Origin: DASXAI01 sp963798445
GTDB taxonomy: Bacteria; Actinomycetota; Acidimicrobiia; Acidimicrobiales; Ilumatobacteraceae
Direction of reading: 5' to 3'
Length of the DNA stretch: 64,000 bases
Assembly (NCBI GenBank): GCA_963798445.1
Contig: CAWCTH010000011.1
Coordinates: 806,001 to 870,000 of the forward strand
Shown here: one piece after another, positions 26,989-34,383 of the stretch
Position numbering within the stretch: position 1 is the first letter of the stretch
How the letters are laid out: each line of letters starts with the position of its first letter
Program-made: the position numbers and the translations under genes
The notes under the pieces: generated by a model
The model's input: the letters and a program-made list of their open reading frames with translations, nothing else
Databases searched by the model: none
What the model was told of the DNA's origin: nothing

Positions 26989-27882
26989 TCAGTAGGGCGT
27001 GCCGAGGTTGAACTCGAAGGTGGCGAACCGGCCTGCCTCTTTGGCGAGGCCCTCCACCGTCCAGCGCCCCTCGGTCTCGATTCGGTCCACGATGGCGAAC
27101 GGCTGGAACAGCGCCACCTCGCCGCCGCGCACCCAGAAGACCCGGCCTGCGATGGGGCAGTCCTCGGTGGCCAAGTAGGCCACGAACGGCGAGATGTTGG
27201 CCGGGTCCGATGCGTCGAACTCGCCGGGCGCGGCCACCGGTCGGTCCGGGTTGAGGCCTTCGGTCAGCCGGGTCAGCGCCGCCGGGGCGATGGCGTTGCA
27301 GCGCACGCCGTAGCGCTCCAGCTCCGTGTTGGCGATCTGCGTGAACGTGGCGATGCCGGTCTTGGCGGCGCCGTAGTTCGTCTGACCGGCGTTGCCGAAC
27401 AGCCCCGACGTGGAGGACGTGTTCACGACCGAGGCCTTCACCGGTTTGCCCGCCTTCGACTGCTCGCGCCAGTAGGTGGCTGCCCACCGGGTCGGGACGA
27501 AGTGGCCCCGCAGATGGACGCGCACGACGTCGTCCCACTCGGCGGCCGTCATGTTCGTCAGCATGCGGTCGCGCAGGATGCCGGCGTTGTTGACGAGCAC
27601 GTGCAGATCGCCGAACGCTTCGATGGCGGCGTTCACCATCCGCTGGCCGCCCTCCCAATCGGCGACGTCGTCGGTGTTGGCGATGGCCTCGCCGCCCATC
27701 GCCCGGATCTCCTCGGCGACCTCGTGGGCCGGTCCGGCGTCGGCCCCCGAACCGTCGTTGGCGCCGCCGAGGTCGTTCACCACGACCTTGGCGCCCTCGG
27801 CGGCGAACAAGAGGGCGTGCTCCCGGCCGATCCCGCGTCCTGCTCCGGTGATGATCGCCACCCGTCCGTCCAGTGCGCCCAT
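26989..27882 (-). CDS. SDR-family dehydrogenase, multifunctional beta-oxidation (17beta-HSD4-like) type
   Basis: A 297-residue protein from ATG 27882, which is preceded by the strong Shine-Dalgarno GGGAGGAG. Motifs are ITGAGRGIGREHALLFAAEG, the family-typical long insertion VVVNDLGGANDGSG, LVNNAGILRDRM, and Ser/Tyr/Lys in NTSSTSGLFGN and TNYGAAKTG. The VNDLGG insertion and RDRM motif are characteristic of (3R)-hydroxyacyl-CoA dehydrogenases related to the N-terminal domain of 17beta-HSD4. A role in fatty-acid or sterol side-chain oxidation is likely. Frame intact. Confidence 0.88.
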   Translation of the reverse strand: MGALDGRVAIITGAGRGIGREHALLFAAEGAKVVVNDLGGANDGSGADAGPAHEVAEEIRAMGGEAIANTDDVADWEGGQRMVNAAIEAFGDLHVLVNNAGILRDRMLTNMTAAEWDDVVRVHLRGHFVPTRWAATYWREQSKAGKPVKASVVNTSSTSGLFGNAGQTNYGAAKTGIATFTQIANTELERYGVRCNAIAPAALTRLTEGLNPDRPVAAPGEFDASDPANISPFVAYLATEDCPIAGRVFWVRGGEVALFQPFAIVDRIETEGRWTVEGLAKEAGRFATFEFNLGTPY

Positions 27883-28005
27883 GCTGTCTCCTCCCTGTCT
27901 CCTCATATCCGGCTCTCGTGACGTATCCGTGGGGCTCGTTCGCTTCGAGTCCCGACTCTCGCGCAGACCGAGCGCCGAACACCCAATCGATGCCGGCTCG
28001 CGCCC

Positions 28006-28021
28006 GCGGCGGAGCCGCCGC
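28006..28021. promoter_or_regulatory. Perfect hairpin (GCGGCG-GAGC-CGCCGC) at the MBL promoter
   Basis: A 6-bp perfect stem ends one base before the predicted -10 box of the MBL gene (28022-28027). It may be an operator or simply a GC-rich palindrome. Confidence 0.35.
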
Positions 28022-28027
28022 TACCGT
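28022..28027 (+). promoter_or_regulatory. Leaderless -10 box (TACCGT) for the MBL-fold gene
   Basis: TACCGT ends 8 bases before GTG 28036. It overlaps a TTG at 28027, which is therefore unlikely to be the start. Confidence 0.45.
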
Positions 28028-28035
28028 TGCCCGCC

Positions 28036-28965
28036 GTGGTGATCGACTGGGGAGAAGCGCAGCGCCGGCTCACCGGCGCGGTCAGTGTGCTGGTCGGTAC
28101 GGGCAACGGTGCCTATCCGTCGAGCAACTCGTTGCTGGTCCGGGGCGACGGCGAGACGGTGATCATCGATCCCTCGATCACCGTGGTCGACAGGGGCGGG
28201 GCCCCAGCCCCCGTCGATGCCGTGATCAACAGCCACAGCCATGAGGATCACATCGCCGGCAACGGTTTCTTCGCCGACGCCCGCGTGCACGTCCACCACG
28301 AAGACCTGCCCGGCGTCACGTCCCTCGACGGGTTGATGGCCGTCTACGGGCTGGAGGGCGAGGCGCGCGAGTCGTTCACCCAGGTCGTGCTGGACGAGTT
28401 CCACTTCACGCCTCGCCCCGATGCCCAGGGCTTCAGCGACGGCCACCAGTTCGACCTCGGCGGCGTCACCGTCGAGGCGGTGCACCTGCCGGGCCACACC
28501 CGCGGCCACAGTGGCTTCCGGATCTCGGGTGGCGTGTTCTATCTCTCCGACATCGACCTGACGGGTTTCGGCCCGTACTACGGCGACGTCTGGAGCGACC
28601 TGGAAGACTTTGAAACCAGCCTCCGGCTGATCCGCGATGAAGAGGCCGACTACTACGTGACCTCCCACCACAAGGGAGTCATCGAGGGACGCGAAACCTA
28701 CGTTCGCATGGTCGACGAGTTCACCGCGGTGATCGACCGGCGCCATCAGGCGATGCTCGACTTCCTGGCCGAGCCCAGGACCATCGACGACATGGCGGCC
28801 CACCGGTTCGTGTACCGCCCCCACGTGGAGAACGCCTTCGCCGACACAGTGGAGCACCGGAGCGCCTTCCTGCACGTCGAGCGCATGTTGCGCCGCGGCG
28901 AAGCGATGGAAACGGCTCCGGGCTCCTACCAGCGCTCCTCGAGCGCGCCCGAGATCAGCGCTTGA
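28036..28965 (+). CDS. MBL-fold metallo-hydrolase
   Basis: About 309 residues from GTG 28036, chosen because a TANNNT box sits 8 bases upstream. The zinc motif HxHxDH is NSHSHEDHIAG, later ligands are in LPGHTRGHSGF (His), YLSDIDLTG (Asp) and VTSHHKGV (His). The C-terminal ~70 residues form a helical extension (FTAVIDRRHQAMLDFL, then HVERMLRRGEAM) resembling the winged-helix tail of LACTB2-like hydrolases. Substrate unknown. Its 3' end overlaps the convergent dps gene by 11 bases. Frame intact. Confidence 0.88.
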   Translation: MVIDWGEAQRRLTGAVSVLVGTGNGAYPSSNSLLVRGDGETVIIDPSITVVDRGGAPAPVDAVINSHSHEDHIAGNGFFADARVHVHHEDLPGVTSLDGLMAVYGLEGEARESFTQVVLDEFHFTPRPDAQGFSDGHQFDLGGVTVEAVHLPGHTRGHSGFRISGGVFYLSDIDLTGFGPYYGDVWSDLEDFETSLRLIRDEEADYYVTSHHKGVIEGRETYVRMVDEFTAVIDRRHQAMLDFLAEPRTIDDMAAHRFVYRPHVENAFADTVEHRSAFLHVERMLRRGEAMETAPGSYQRSSSAPEISA

Positions 28966-29515
28966 TGCCGCGCTTGGCCTTGGCGGCGGCCTCGACCGTG
29001 TGCTGCGAGCCTCCGGTCGTCAGCGCGCCCTCCGACGACTCGAGGTGCGCCCGAACGAACCAGTGGTACTGCTCCAGGTCCTGGGACTGCTCGATCAGCA
29101 TGTCCTGCGTGACCGGATCGAGCTGCTCGAGCTCCTCGATGGCCTCCCGGTGCTCCTCGATGACGCCGGTGTAGACGACGTCGAGCGCGCCCAAGTGCTC
29201 TGGGACGGTGGCGCGGCCGAGCTTGTAGTCGTCCCAGGTGCGGCTGGACACGACGTTGCCCGGCAGCCCGTTGGGCTCGGACCCCAGCGTGGCGATGCGC
29301 TCGGCGGTCTGGTCCACCATCAAGCGGACGCCGTCGACTTGGGGATCGAGCATCTCGTGCACGCCGATGAAGGTCGCACCCACCACGTTCCAGTGGATGT
29401 GCTTCAGCGTGAGCTCGAGGTCGATGAGCGCCACGAGGCGTTGCTGAAGCCGCTTGGACACCTGATCAGCTTTCTTCTGGTCCATGCCAGGAACGGTGAA
29501 ACGCTTGGACGCCAT
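28955..29515 (-). CDS. dps: Dps-family DNA-binding ferritin-like protein
   Basis: A 186-residue protein from ATG 29515, with GAGGAG 7 bases upstream. The ferroxidase ligands typical of Dps are visible: His in LTLKHIHWNVVG, Asp/Glu in GVHEMLDPQVDGVRLMVD. Basic N- and C-terminal tails (MASKRF, AAAKAKRGIKR) could bind DNA. Dps forms 12-mers that oxidise and store iron and protect the chromosome. The four-helix ferritin-like core is intact. Convergent and slightly overlapping with the MBL gene. Confidence 0.92.
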   Translation of the reverse strand: MASKRFTVPGMDQKKADQVSKRLQQRLVALIDLELTLKHIHWNVVGATFIGVHEMLDPQVDGVRLMVDQTAERIATLGSEPNGLPGNVVSSRTWDDYKLGRATVPEHLGALDVVYTGVIEEHREAIEELEQLDPVTQDMLIEQSQDLEQYHWFVRAHLESSEGALTTGGSQHTVEAAAKAKRGIKR

Positions 29516-29619
29516 GATCGTGCTCCTCTAGATGAGAATCTGGACTCCGGCTGCCTTCCCGCTGTTGCCGGTCACTAGACCCCCGGGTCTCCACCTGGGT
29601 TCCCGAGGGGGCACGCCGT

Positions 29620-29625
29620 TAGGGT
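29620..29625 (+). promoter_or_regulatory. Leaderless -10 box (TAGGGT) for the LLM gene
   Basis: TAGGGT ends 6 bases before GTG 29632, again matching a leaderless arrangement. The remainder of the gap back to the dps start holds a GC-rich imperfect inverted repeat near 29580-29610. Confidence 0.5.
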
Positions 29626-29631
29626 GACGAC

Positions 29632-30768
29632 GTGAGGTTCGGGATCTTCTTCGAGTTGTCCGTACCGCGACCACTGGGCAAGGTGGCCGAGCACCAGGTG
29701 TACATGAACGCCTTGGAGCAGTGCCGGCTGGCCGAGGAGCTCGGCTTCGACCACGTCTGGGCCGTCGAGCATCACTTCTTGGAGGAGTACTCCCACTGCT
29801 CCTCGCCGGAGGTGTTCCTCACTGCCGTCGCGGCGCAGACGCAACGGATCCGCGTGGGCCACGGTGCCGTCGTGTGCGTGCCGGAGATGAACCACCCCGT
29901 GCGCATCGCCGAGCGCGCCGCCGCCCTCGATCAGATCTCCGGCGGCCGGCTGGAATTCGGCACCGCCCGCTCGTCCACGTGGACCGAACTCGGCGGCTTC
30001 GGCGCCGACCCCGACGACACCGAAAAGACGTGGGACGAGTTCTGTCGCGTGCTACCGCAGATGTGGATGAAGGACTCGTTCTCGTGGCAGGGCAAGAGCT
30101 TCTCGATGCCCGAGCGCAACGTGCTCCCGAAGCCGCTGCAGGAACCGCACCCTCCCATGTGGGTCACCGTCACCAGTCCCGGCACCGAGCTGGACGCGGC
30201 CGAGCGAGGGATGGGCTCCCTCGGTGTGGCGGCGGTCAGCTACGAGGAACAGGACCGGCGCACGAAGCAGTACCACCGCGTCATCGCCAACTGCGACCCG
30301 GTCGGTGGCCTCGTCAACGACCGGGTCCACACGATGAACTTCCTCTACTGCCACGAGGACTACAGGGAGGCGGCTCGCGCCGGTCTGGCCATGGCGGGCA
30401 CGTTCAACACGCTGAACGCCCACCTCTACTGGACTCGCGAGGCGTACACGACGCGCGCCTATCACGCCCTGGGCAACATCGGCCAGGCGTTGAAGGCGGC
30501 CACCAACTCCGACGACCCGTCGGCCAAGAAGGGTCTGCCCGAAGGCTTGGGCGTCGGTGATCCCGAGCATCTCGTGTCGGTCATCAAACGCTGGGAGTCG
30601 ATCGGCGTCGACGGCATCAACTTCGTGCTCAATGCCGCCGAGGTGCTGTCACAGGAACAGGTGCTCGACAGCCTGCGCCTGTTTGCCCGCGAGGTGATGC
30701 CGAAGTTCGCCGGTGCCCAGAGCGGCCGAGTGCCGGCCCCCACCACGCTGCCGGCGGGGTTGGTCTGA
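29632..30768 (+). CDS. LLM-class flavin-dependent oxidoreductase
   Basis: A 378-residue luciferase-like monooxygenase from GTG 29632. Family features: MRFGIFFELSVPRPL, AEELGFDHVWAVEHHFLEEY, the strand RIRVGHGAVVCVP, and GRLEFGTARSS at the phosphate-binding region. The C-terminus includes GIDGINF-like VDGINFVLNAAEVLSQEQVL. It probably uses FMNH2 and O2 to oxygenate a ketone or other small substrate. Its stop overlaps the start of an acetoacetate-decarboxylase-like gene, so the two probably act consecutively. Frame intact. Confidence 0.88.
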   Translation: MRFGIFFELSVPRPLGKVAEHQVYMNALEQCRLAEELGFDHVWAVEHHFLEEYSHCSSPEVFLTAVAAQTQRIRVGHGAVVCVPEMNHPVRIAERAAALDQISGGRLEFGTARSSTWTELGGFGADPDDTEKTWDEFCRVLPQMWMKDSFSWQGKSFSMPERNVLPKPLQEPHPPMWVTVTSPGTELDAAERGMGSLGVAAVSYEEQDRRTKQYHRVIANCDPVGGLVNDRVHTMNFLYCHEDYREAARAGLAMAGTFNTLNAHLYWTREAYTTRAYHALGNIGQALKAATNSDDPSAKKGLPEGLGVGDPEHLVSVIKRWESIGVDGINFVLNAAEVLSQEQVLDSLRLFAREVMPKFAGAQSGRVPAPTTLPAGLV

Positions 30769-31514
30769 TGCTGACCGGCACGGCCGACGCTGACGTCCTG
30801 GCCGACCGGCTGCCGGCACCCACGATCGACGCTTGGGGCACCGACACGTTCGAGCTACGTCACGTGGCTGTGCTGCAGATGATCGTCGAGATGCGGCGAT
30901 CGGCGCGCGAGGCATTGCTGCCGCCGGGCCTTCATCCCACCGACCCACCCGCGCTGTCGGTGCAGGCGTGGCGCGTCGGCGAGAGCGCCGTCGGTCCGTT
31001 CACGTTCGCCCACACCCGGCTCTCGTGTCGCAGCGGCGTGCGCGCCCGCGGGCTCACGACGGGTGCCATCGTCGACAACCCGGCGGCGGCGGCGGTGCTG
31101 CGTGACCAGTTCGGGTTTCCGTGCCAACTGGGCGAGGTCCGCCTCGACACCCACTACGACGGCTGCGATCTCGCCGTCGCGCTCGACGGGCGCCCCGTGT
31201 TGGTCCTGGCCGCGCTCGACCCCGACCCGCTCGGTGGCGACGACGTGCAGTACACGGCCACGTTGAACCTGGCCCAAACGCCCAACGGTCTGCGCCTGGT
31301 GCAAGTGGAGTCGCATCACGAAGCCGAGAGCGTGGAGCGCGTCGGTGGCCGCATCGTGGCGTTCGAGGCCGAGGCGTGGGGCGACGATCGCCTCGATCCG
31401 TACCACGTGGTCACCACCACCCTGGCCCACGACCGGGTGCTGTCGGTGCCGGCGGTGCGCTTCGTGTGCCGGGCCGACGTCAACGCCTTCGAAGGCACCG
31501 AACCCGTCCGCTGA
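30768..31514 (+). CDS. Acetoacetate decarboxylase-like protein
   Basis: A 248-residue protein starting at ATG 30768, which overlaps the upstream stop by one base. The pattern LPPGLHPTDPPALSVQAWRV, then VGPFTFAHTRLSCRSGVRAR and FGFPCQLGEVRLD, resembles the acetoacetate decarboxylase (ADC) superfamily. A Lys equivalent to the Schiff-base lysine is not obvious in the expected segment, so decarboxylase activity is uncertain; many ADC-fold proteins carry out aldol or hydrolase chemistry instead. Coupled to an LLM monooxygenase. Frame intact. Confidence 0.68.
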   Translation: MLTGTADADVLADRLPAPTIDAWGTDTFELRHVAVLQMIVEMRRSAREALLPPGLHPTDPPALSVQAWRVGESAVGPFTFAHTRLSCRSGVRARGLTTGAIVDNPAAAAVLRDQFGFPCQLGEVRLDTHYDGCDLAVALDGRPVLVLAALDPDPLGGDDVQYTATLNLAQTPNGLRLVQVESHHEAESVERVGGRIVAFEAEAWGDDRLDPYHVVTTTLAHDRVLSVPAVRFVCRADVNAFEGTEPVR

Positions 31515-31615
31515 CGCGCGTCCCTTCGCGGCCTGCCCCGTCCATTCGCGTACTGACGCGATTTTCGGTCATCTATGACACGCGGCGTACATCAGTTCGC
31601 CAGGGAGGGCCGATC

Positions 31616-31645
31616 TTGACACGGAAATAGCATGGCCATGATAAT
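31616..31645 (+). promoter_or_regulatory. Near-consensus housekeeping promoter TTGACA-N18-GATAAT
   Basis: TTGACA at 31616-31621 and GATAAT at 31640-31645 are separated by 18 bases, the best -35/-10 pair in the window. Transcription would begin near 31652 and run into the truncated dioxygenase and the LLM gene. Confidence 0.6.
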
Positions 31646-31679
31646 ACTGGCGCTGGCCCACCGACCCCGGGGGAGACGC

Positions 31680-31900
31680 GTGACGAGGACTGCGACAGCG
31701 ACGACGTCGATCGATCAGGCCCAAGCCGATCTGGCCGAGCACGGCGCAGCGATCCTGGCCGGCGCCCTCGACCCGGCCGCCACCGCCGACGTGCGCGCTC
31801 GCCTCGTGCGGGCGGCTCGAGCGGTCCGAGGAGCGGGGCGTCCCGGCGCGCGACTACGAGCTCGAGCCCGACGGCCAGAACGCGCGCCGACCTGAGCGAG
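31680..31900 (+). pseudogene. Phytanoyl-CoA dioxygenase-like N-terminal fragment
   Basis: From GTG 31680 (GGGGGAG upstream) the peptide reads QAQADLAEHGAAILAGALDP, then ATADVRARLVRAA, the usual opening helix and strand of PhyH-family Fe(II)/2-oxoglutarate dioxygenases. After a one-base shift near 31820 it continues with EERGVPARDYELEPDGQNAR. The conserved core with HxD is absent: recognisable sequence stops at about 31900 and the next gene starts at 31985. The fragment keeps an excellent promoter, so the deletion seems to have fused that promoter to the LLM-TetR genes. Confidence 0.55.
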
Positions 31901-31984
31901 CTGCGGCGGTCCCGGCGCTGACGGTGCCGGCGTGATCGTAGGCGTGACGCAGACCTTCGAGACACAGACGGGAAGTACGTACTG

Positions 31985-33229
31985 ATGGCAACGGGCTCAG
32001 GATCGAACACCGGCAACGGGACGAACGGGGCCGACGGCTCGCGAGGCGGCCCCCACGGCGGGGGAGGTCTGCGCTTCGGCATCTTCCTGCCGCCGATGCA
32101 TCCGGTCGGGCAGAACCCCACGCTGTCGATGCACCGCGACCTGGAACTGATCGAGCACCTCGATCGCCTGGGCTACGACGAAGCGTGGATCGGTGAGCAT
32201 CACTCCAGCGGGTTCGAGACGCTCGCCTCGCCCGAGGTGTTCATCGCCGCCGCCGCACAGCGCACGACGCGCATCAAGCTCGGTACGGGTGTGAGCTCGT
32301 TGCCCTACCACCACCCGCTCATCCTCGCCGACCGCATCGTCATGCTGGACCACCTCACGCGGGGGCGGACGATGTTCGGCGTCGGCCCGGGCCAGCTCAC
32401 CTCCGACGCCTACATGCTGGGCATCGATCCGGACAACCAGCGCCGCATGATGGAGGAGAGCTTCGACGTCATCATGGCGCTGTTCCGGGGCGAGGCCGTG
32501 ACGGCCAAGACCGACTGGTTCACCATCAACGAAGGCCGCCTTCAGTTGCGCCCCTACAGCGTGTTCGACGTCGCCGTCGCCGCTTCCATCTCACCGTCGG
32601 GTCCGAAGGCGGCCGGGCGCCACGGCGTCGGCCTGCTGTCGATCGCCGCCACCAGTCCGCTGGGCTTCGAGATGCTGGCCGGGCACTGGGCCGTGATGGA
32701 GGAGCAGGCGGCCGATCACGGCACCGTCGTCGACCGGCGCCAGTGGCGCATGATGGGCCCGATCCACCTCGCCGACACCGAGCAGGAGGCCGTCGACAAC
32801 TGCCGGTTCGGCTTGGAGCGGGTGTTCGACTACCTCGCCCACGTCGTGCCGACGGGACCCGTCGAGGCCACCACTTACGAGGGTCGCGTGCGTGAGATGA
32901 ACGACTCCGGCTCGGCGGTCATCGGCACGCCCGACATGGCGGTGGCGCAGATCCAACGGCTGGTGGATCAGTCGGGCGGATTCGGTTGCTTCCTGATGTT
33001 CGGCGGCGACATCGCCGACTGGTCGGCGACGCTGCGGTCGTACGAACTGTTCGCGCAGTACGTCATGCCCCACTTCCAGGGCCAGCTGGAGCCGACCCAG
33101 GCGTCCTACGACTGGATCGTGGGCACCGACCACCGGTTCGTGAACGCCACCGTCGAGGCCATCGGCAAGTCCATCAACGAGTACGCCGCCGAGCGCGGCC
33201 GTCCCGCGCCGCCGCCCCTCGGCAGCTGA
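31985..33229 (+). CDS. LLM-class flavin monooxygenase, limonene 1,2-monooxygenase-like
   Basis: A 414-residue protein from ATG 31985 with GGGAAG about 10 bases upstream. The first ~25 residues are Gly/Asn-rich and probably disordered (GSGSNTGNGTNGADG). The LLM core follows: LRFGIFLPPMHPVGQNPT, LGYDEAWIGEHHSSGFE, RIKLGTGVSSLPYHHPL, MLDHLTRGRTMFGVGPGQL. The segment order and QNPT motif resemble limonene-1,2-monooxygenase-type LLM enzymes. Substrate assignment is inference. The stop overlaps the TetR start by one base. Frame intact. Confidence 0.85.
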   Translation: MATGSGSNTGNGTNGADGSRGGPHGGGGLRFGIFLPPMHPVGQNPTLSMHRDLELIEHLDRLGYDEAWIGEHHSSGFETLASPEVFIAAAAQRTTRIKLGTGVSSLPYHHPLILADRIVMLDHLTRGRTMFGVGPGQLTSDAYMLGIDPDNQRRMMEESFDVIMALFRGEAVTAKTDWFTINEGRLQLRPYSVFDVAVAASISPSGPKAAGRHGVGLLSIAATSPLGFEMLAGHWAVMEEQAADHGTVVDRRQWRMMGPIHLADTEQEAVDNCRFGLERVFDYLAHVVPTGPVEATTYEGRVREMNDSGSAVIGTPDMAVAQIQRLVDQSGGFGCFLMFGGDIADWSATLRSYELFAQYVMPHFQGQLEPTQASYDWIVGTDHRFVNATVEAIGKSINEYAAERGRPAPPPLGS

Positions 33230-33918
33230 TGGGGGCCACCCCGGCCAGTCCCACGACTCGGGCCGCTCCGGCCGTCGCGGCCGTTGCGACGGAGCGGCGC
33301 AAACCCGGTCGCCCCCGCAACTCCAGCAGTGGCGACACCAAGCTGCGCATCCTGGAAGCCGCCGTCGACTGCTTCGCCTGCGGCGGCTTCGAGGGCACGT
33401 CTTCGCTCACCATCGCCGACCGCGCCGGCGTCACGACGGCCACCGTGTACCACCACTTCTCCAACAAGCAGACCCTGTACCGGGCTGCCTTCCAGCACTC
33501 GATCGACGTGGCCTGGCACGACTACGCCTCGGTGGCCGAGCAGCACCAGCGGTCCGTCATCGATGAGGTCATGGCCGTCGTCGACCGGGCCTGCGACATC
33601 ATGCGGGCGCGTCCGGCGATGACGCTGCTCGCCATCCGGGCCCAGATCGATGTGCCCGCCCCGGAGATCCGTTTGGATGCGGTGACGGAGATGTTCCGTG
33701 CCATGGTGCAGCGGGCGATCGACCGGGGCGAACTTCGTGAGGAGGACGCCGCTGCCTTTCGCGAAGTGGTGGGCATGTTCCTGTGGGGCATCTCGGTCGT
33801 GGGGCGGTTCGACGACGAGACGCGCGCCCGCTGCCGCGCCGCCCTCGAGCGGGTGCTGCGCAACACGCTCATCCGGCCCGCCACCGGCTCAGGCGAGGCG
33901 GCCGGCCCGAACCGGTAA
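33229..33918 (+). CDS. TetR-family transcriptional regulator
   Basis: A 229-residue protein. A basic, Ala/Pro-rich N-terminal tail (RRKPGRPRNSS, AT-hook-like) precedes the helix-turn-helix (RILEAAVDCFACGGFEGTSS, then TTATVYHHFSNKQTLYRAAF). The C-terminal ligand domain is helical. ATG 33229 overlaps the LLM stop, so the regulator is translated with the oxygenase and probably controls this operon. Frame intact. Confidence 0.92.
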   Translation: MGATPASPTTRAAPAVAAVATERRKPGRPRNSSSGDTKLRILEAAVDCFACGGFEGTSSLTIADRAGVTTATVYHHFSNKQTLYRAAFQHSIDVAWHDYASVAEQHQRSVIDEVMAVVDRACDIMRARPAMTLLAIRAQIDVPAPEIRLDAVTEMFRAMVQRAIDRGELREEDAAAFREVVGMFLWGISVVGRFDDETRARCRAALERVLRNTLIRPATGSGEAAGPNR

Positions 33919-33961
33919 CTGCTCGAGGCCCCGGCTCACTGGCCAGCTCCCAGTAAGCGTT

Positions 33962-34261
33962 TCAGTGGTTCGCATGAGCGATCGCGGCGAACAGCGGCCG
34001 GAGCCGCCGCATGCCCATGGCGACGCGCTGGGACATGCTCGGGCCGCAGGGGTAGACGACCGACGATCGCGCCGCCGCCCGGAAGACCTCGAACGATGCG
34101 TTGGCCGCGGCGCGCACGTCGAAGTCGTCAACGCCGCGAGATGATCGTGCCGCGATCTCGGCGGCGATCTCGTGTTCGATGTCCATGAGCGTCTCGGTGA
34201 TCGCCAGGAAGGCGTCGCGGTCGGCGACGAGCCGGACGAGACTGTCAACTCCGAGCGCCAT
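33962..34261 (-). pseudogene. Probable TetR C-terminal-domain fragment
   Basis: A 99-residue peptide (LVADRDAFLAITETLMDIEH, then AAEIAARSSRG and RRLRPLFAAIAHANH) that resembles the ligand-binding half of some TetR regulators. No helix-turn-helix precedes it: the frame upstream of ATG 34261 meets a stop near 34320, just before the Baeyer-Villiger gene's leader. It may be a remnant of a divergent regulator of that gene, or a small independent protein. Confidence 0.45.
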
Positions 34262-34383
34262 CTCTTCTTCGCGTGGCTTTGCCCCGGGTGTCGAGCGGAC
34301 GAGAGCCGAATCGGCTCGTCATGGTAAGAACTCAGGATGATCGCGCACCGGGCGCGACACGATCGAGCGAGGGTCAACGGAGC

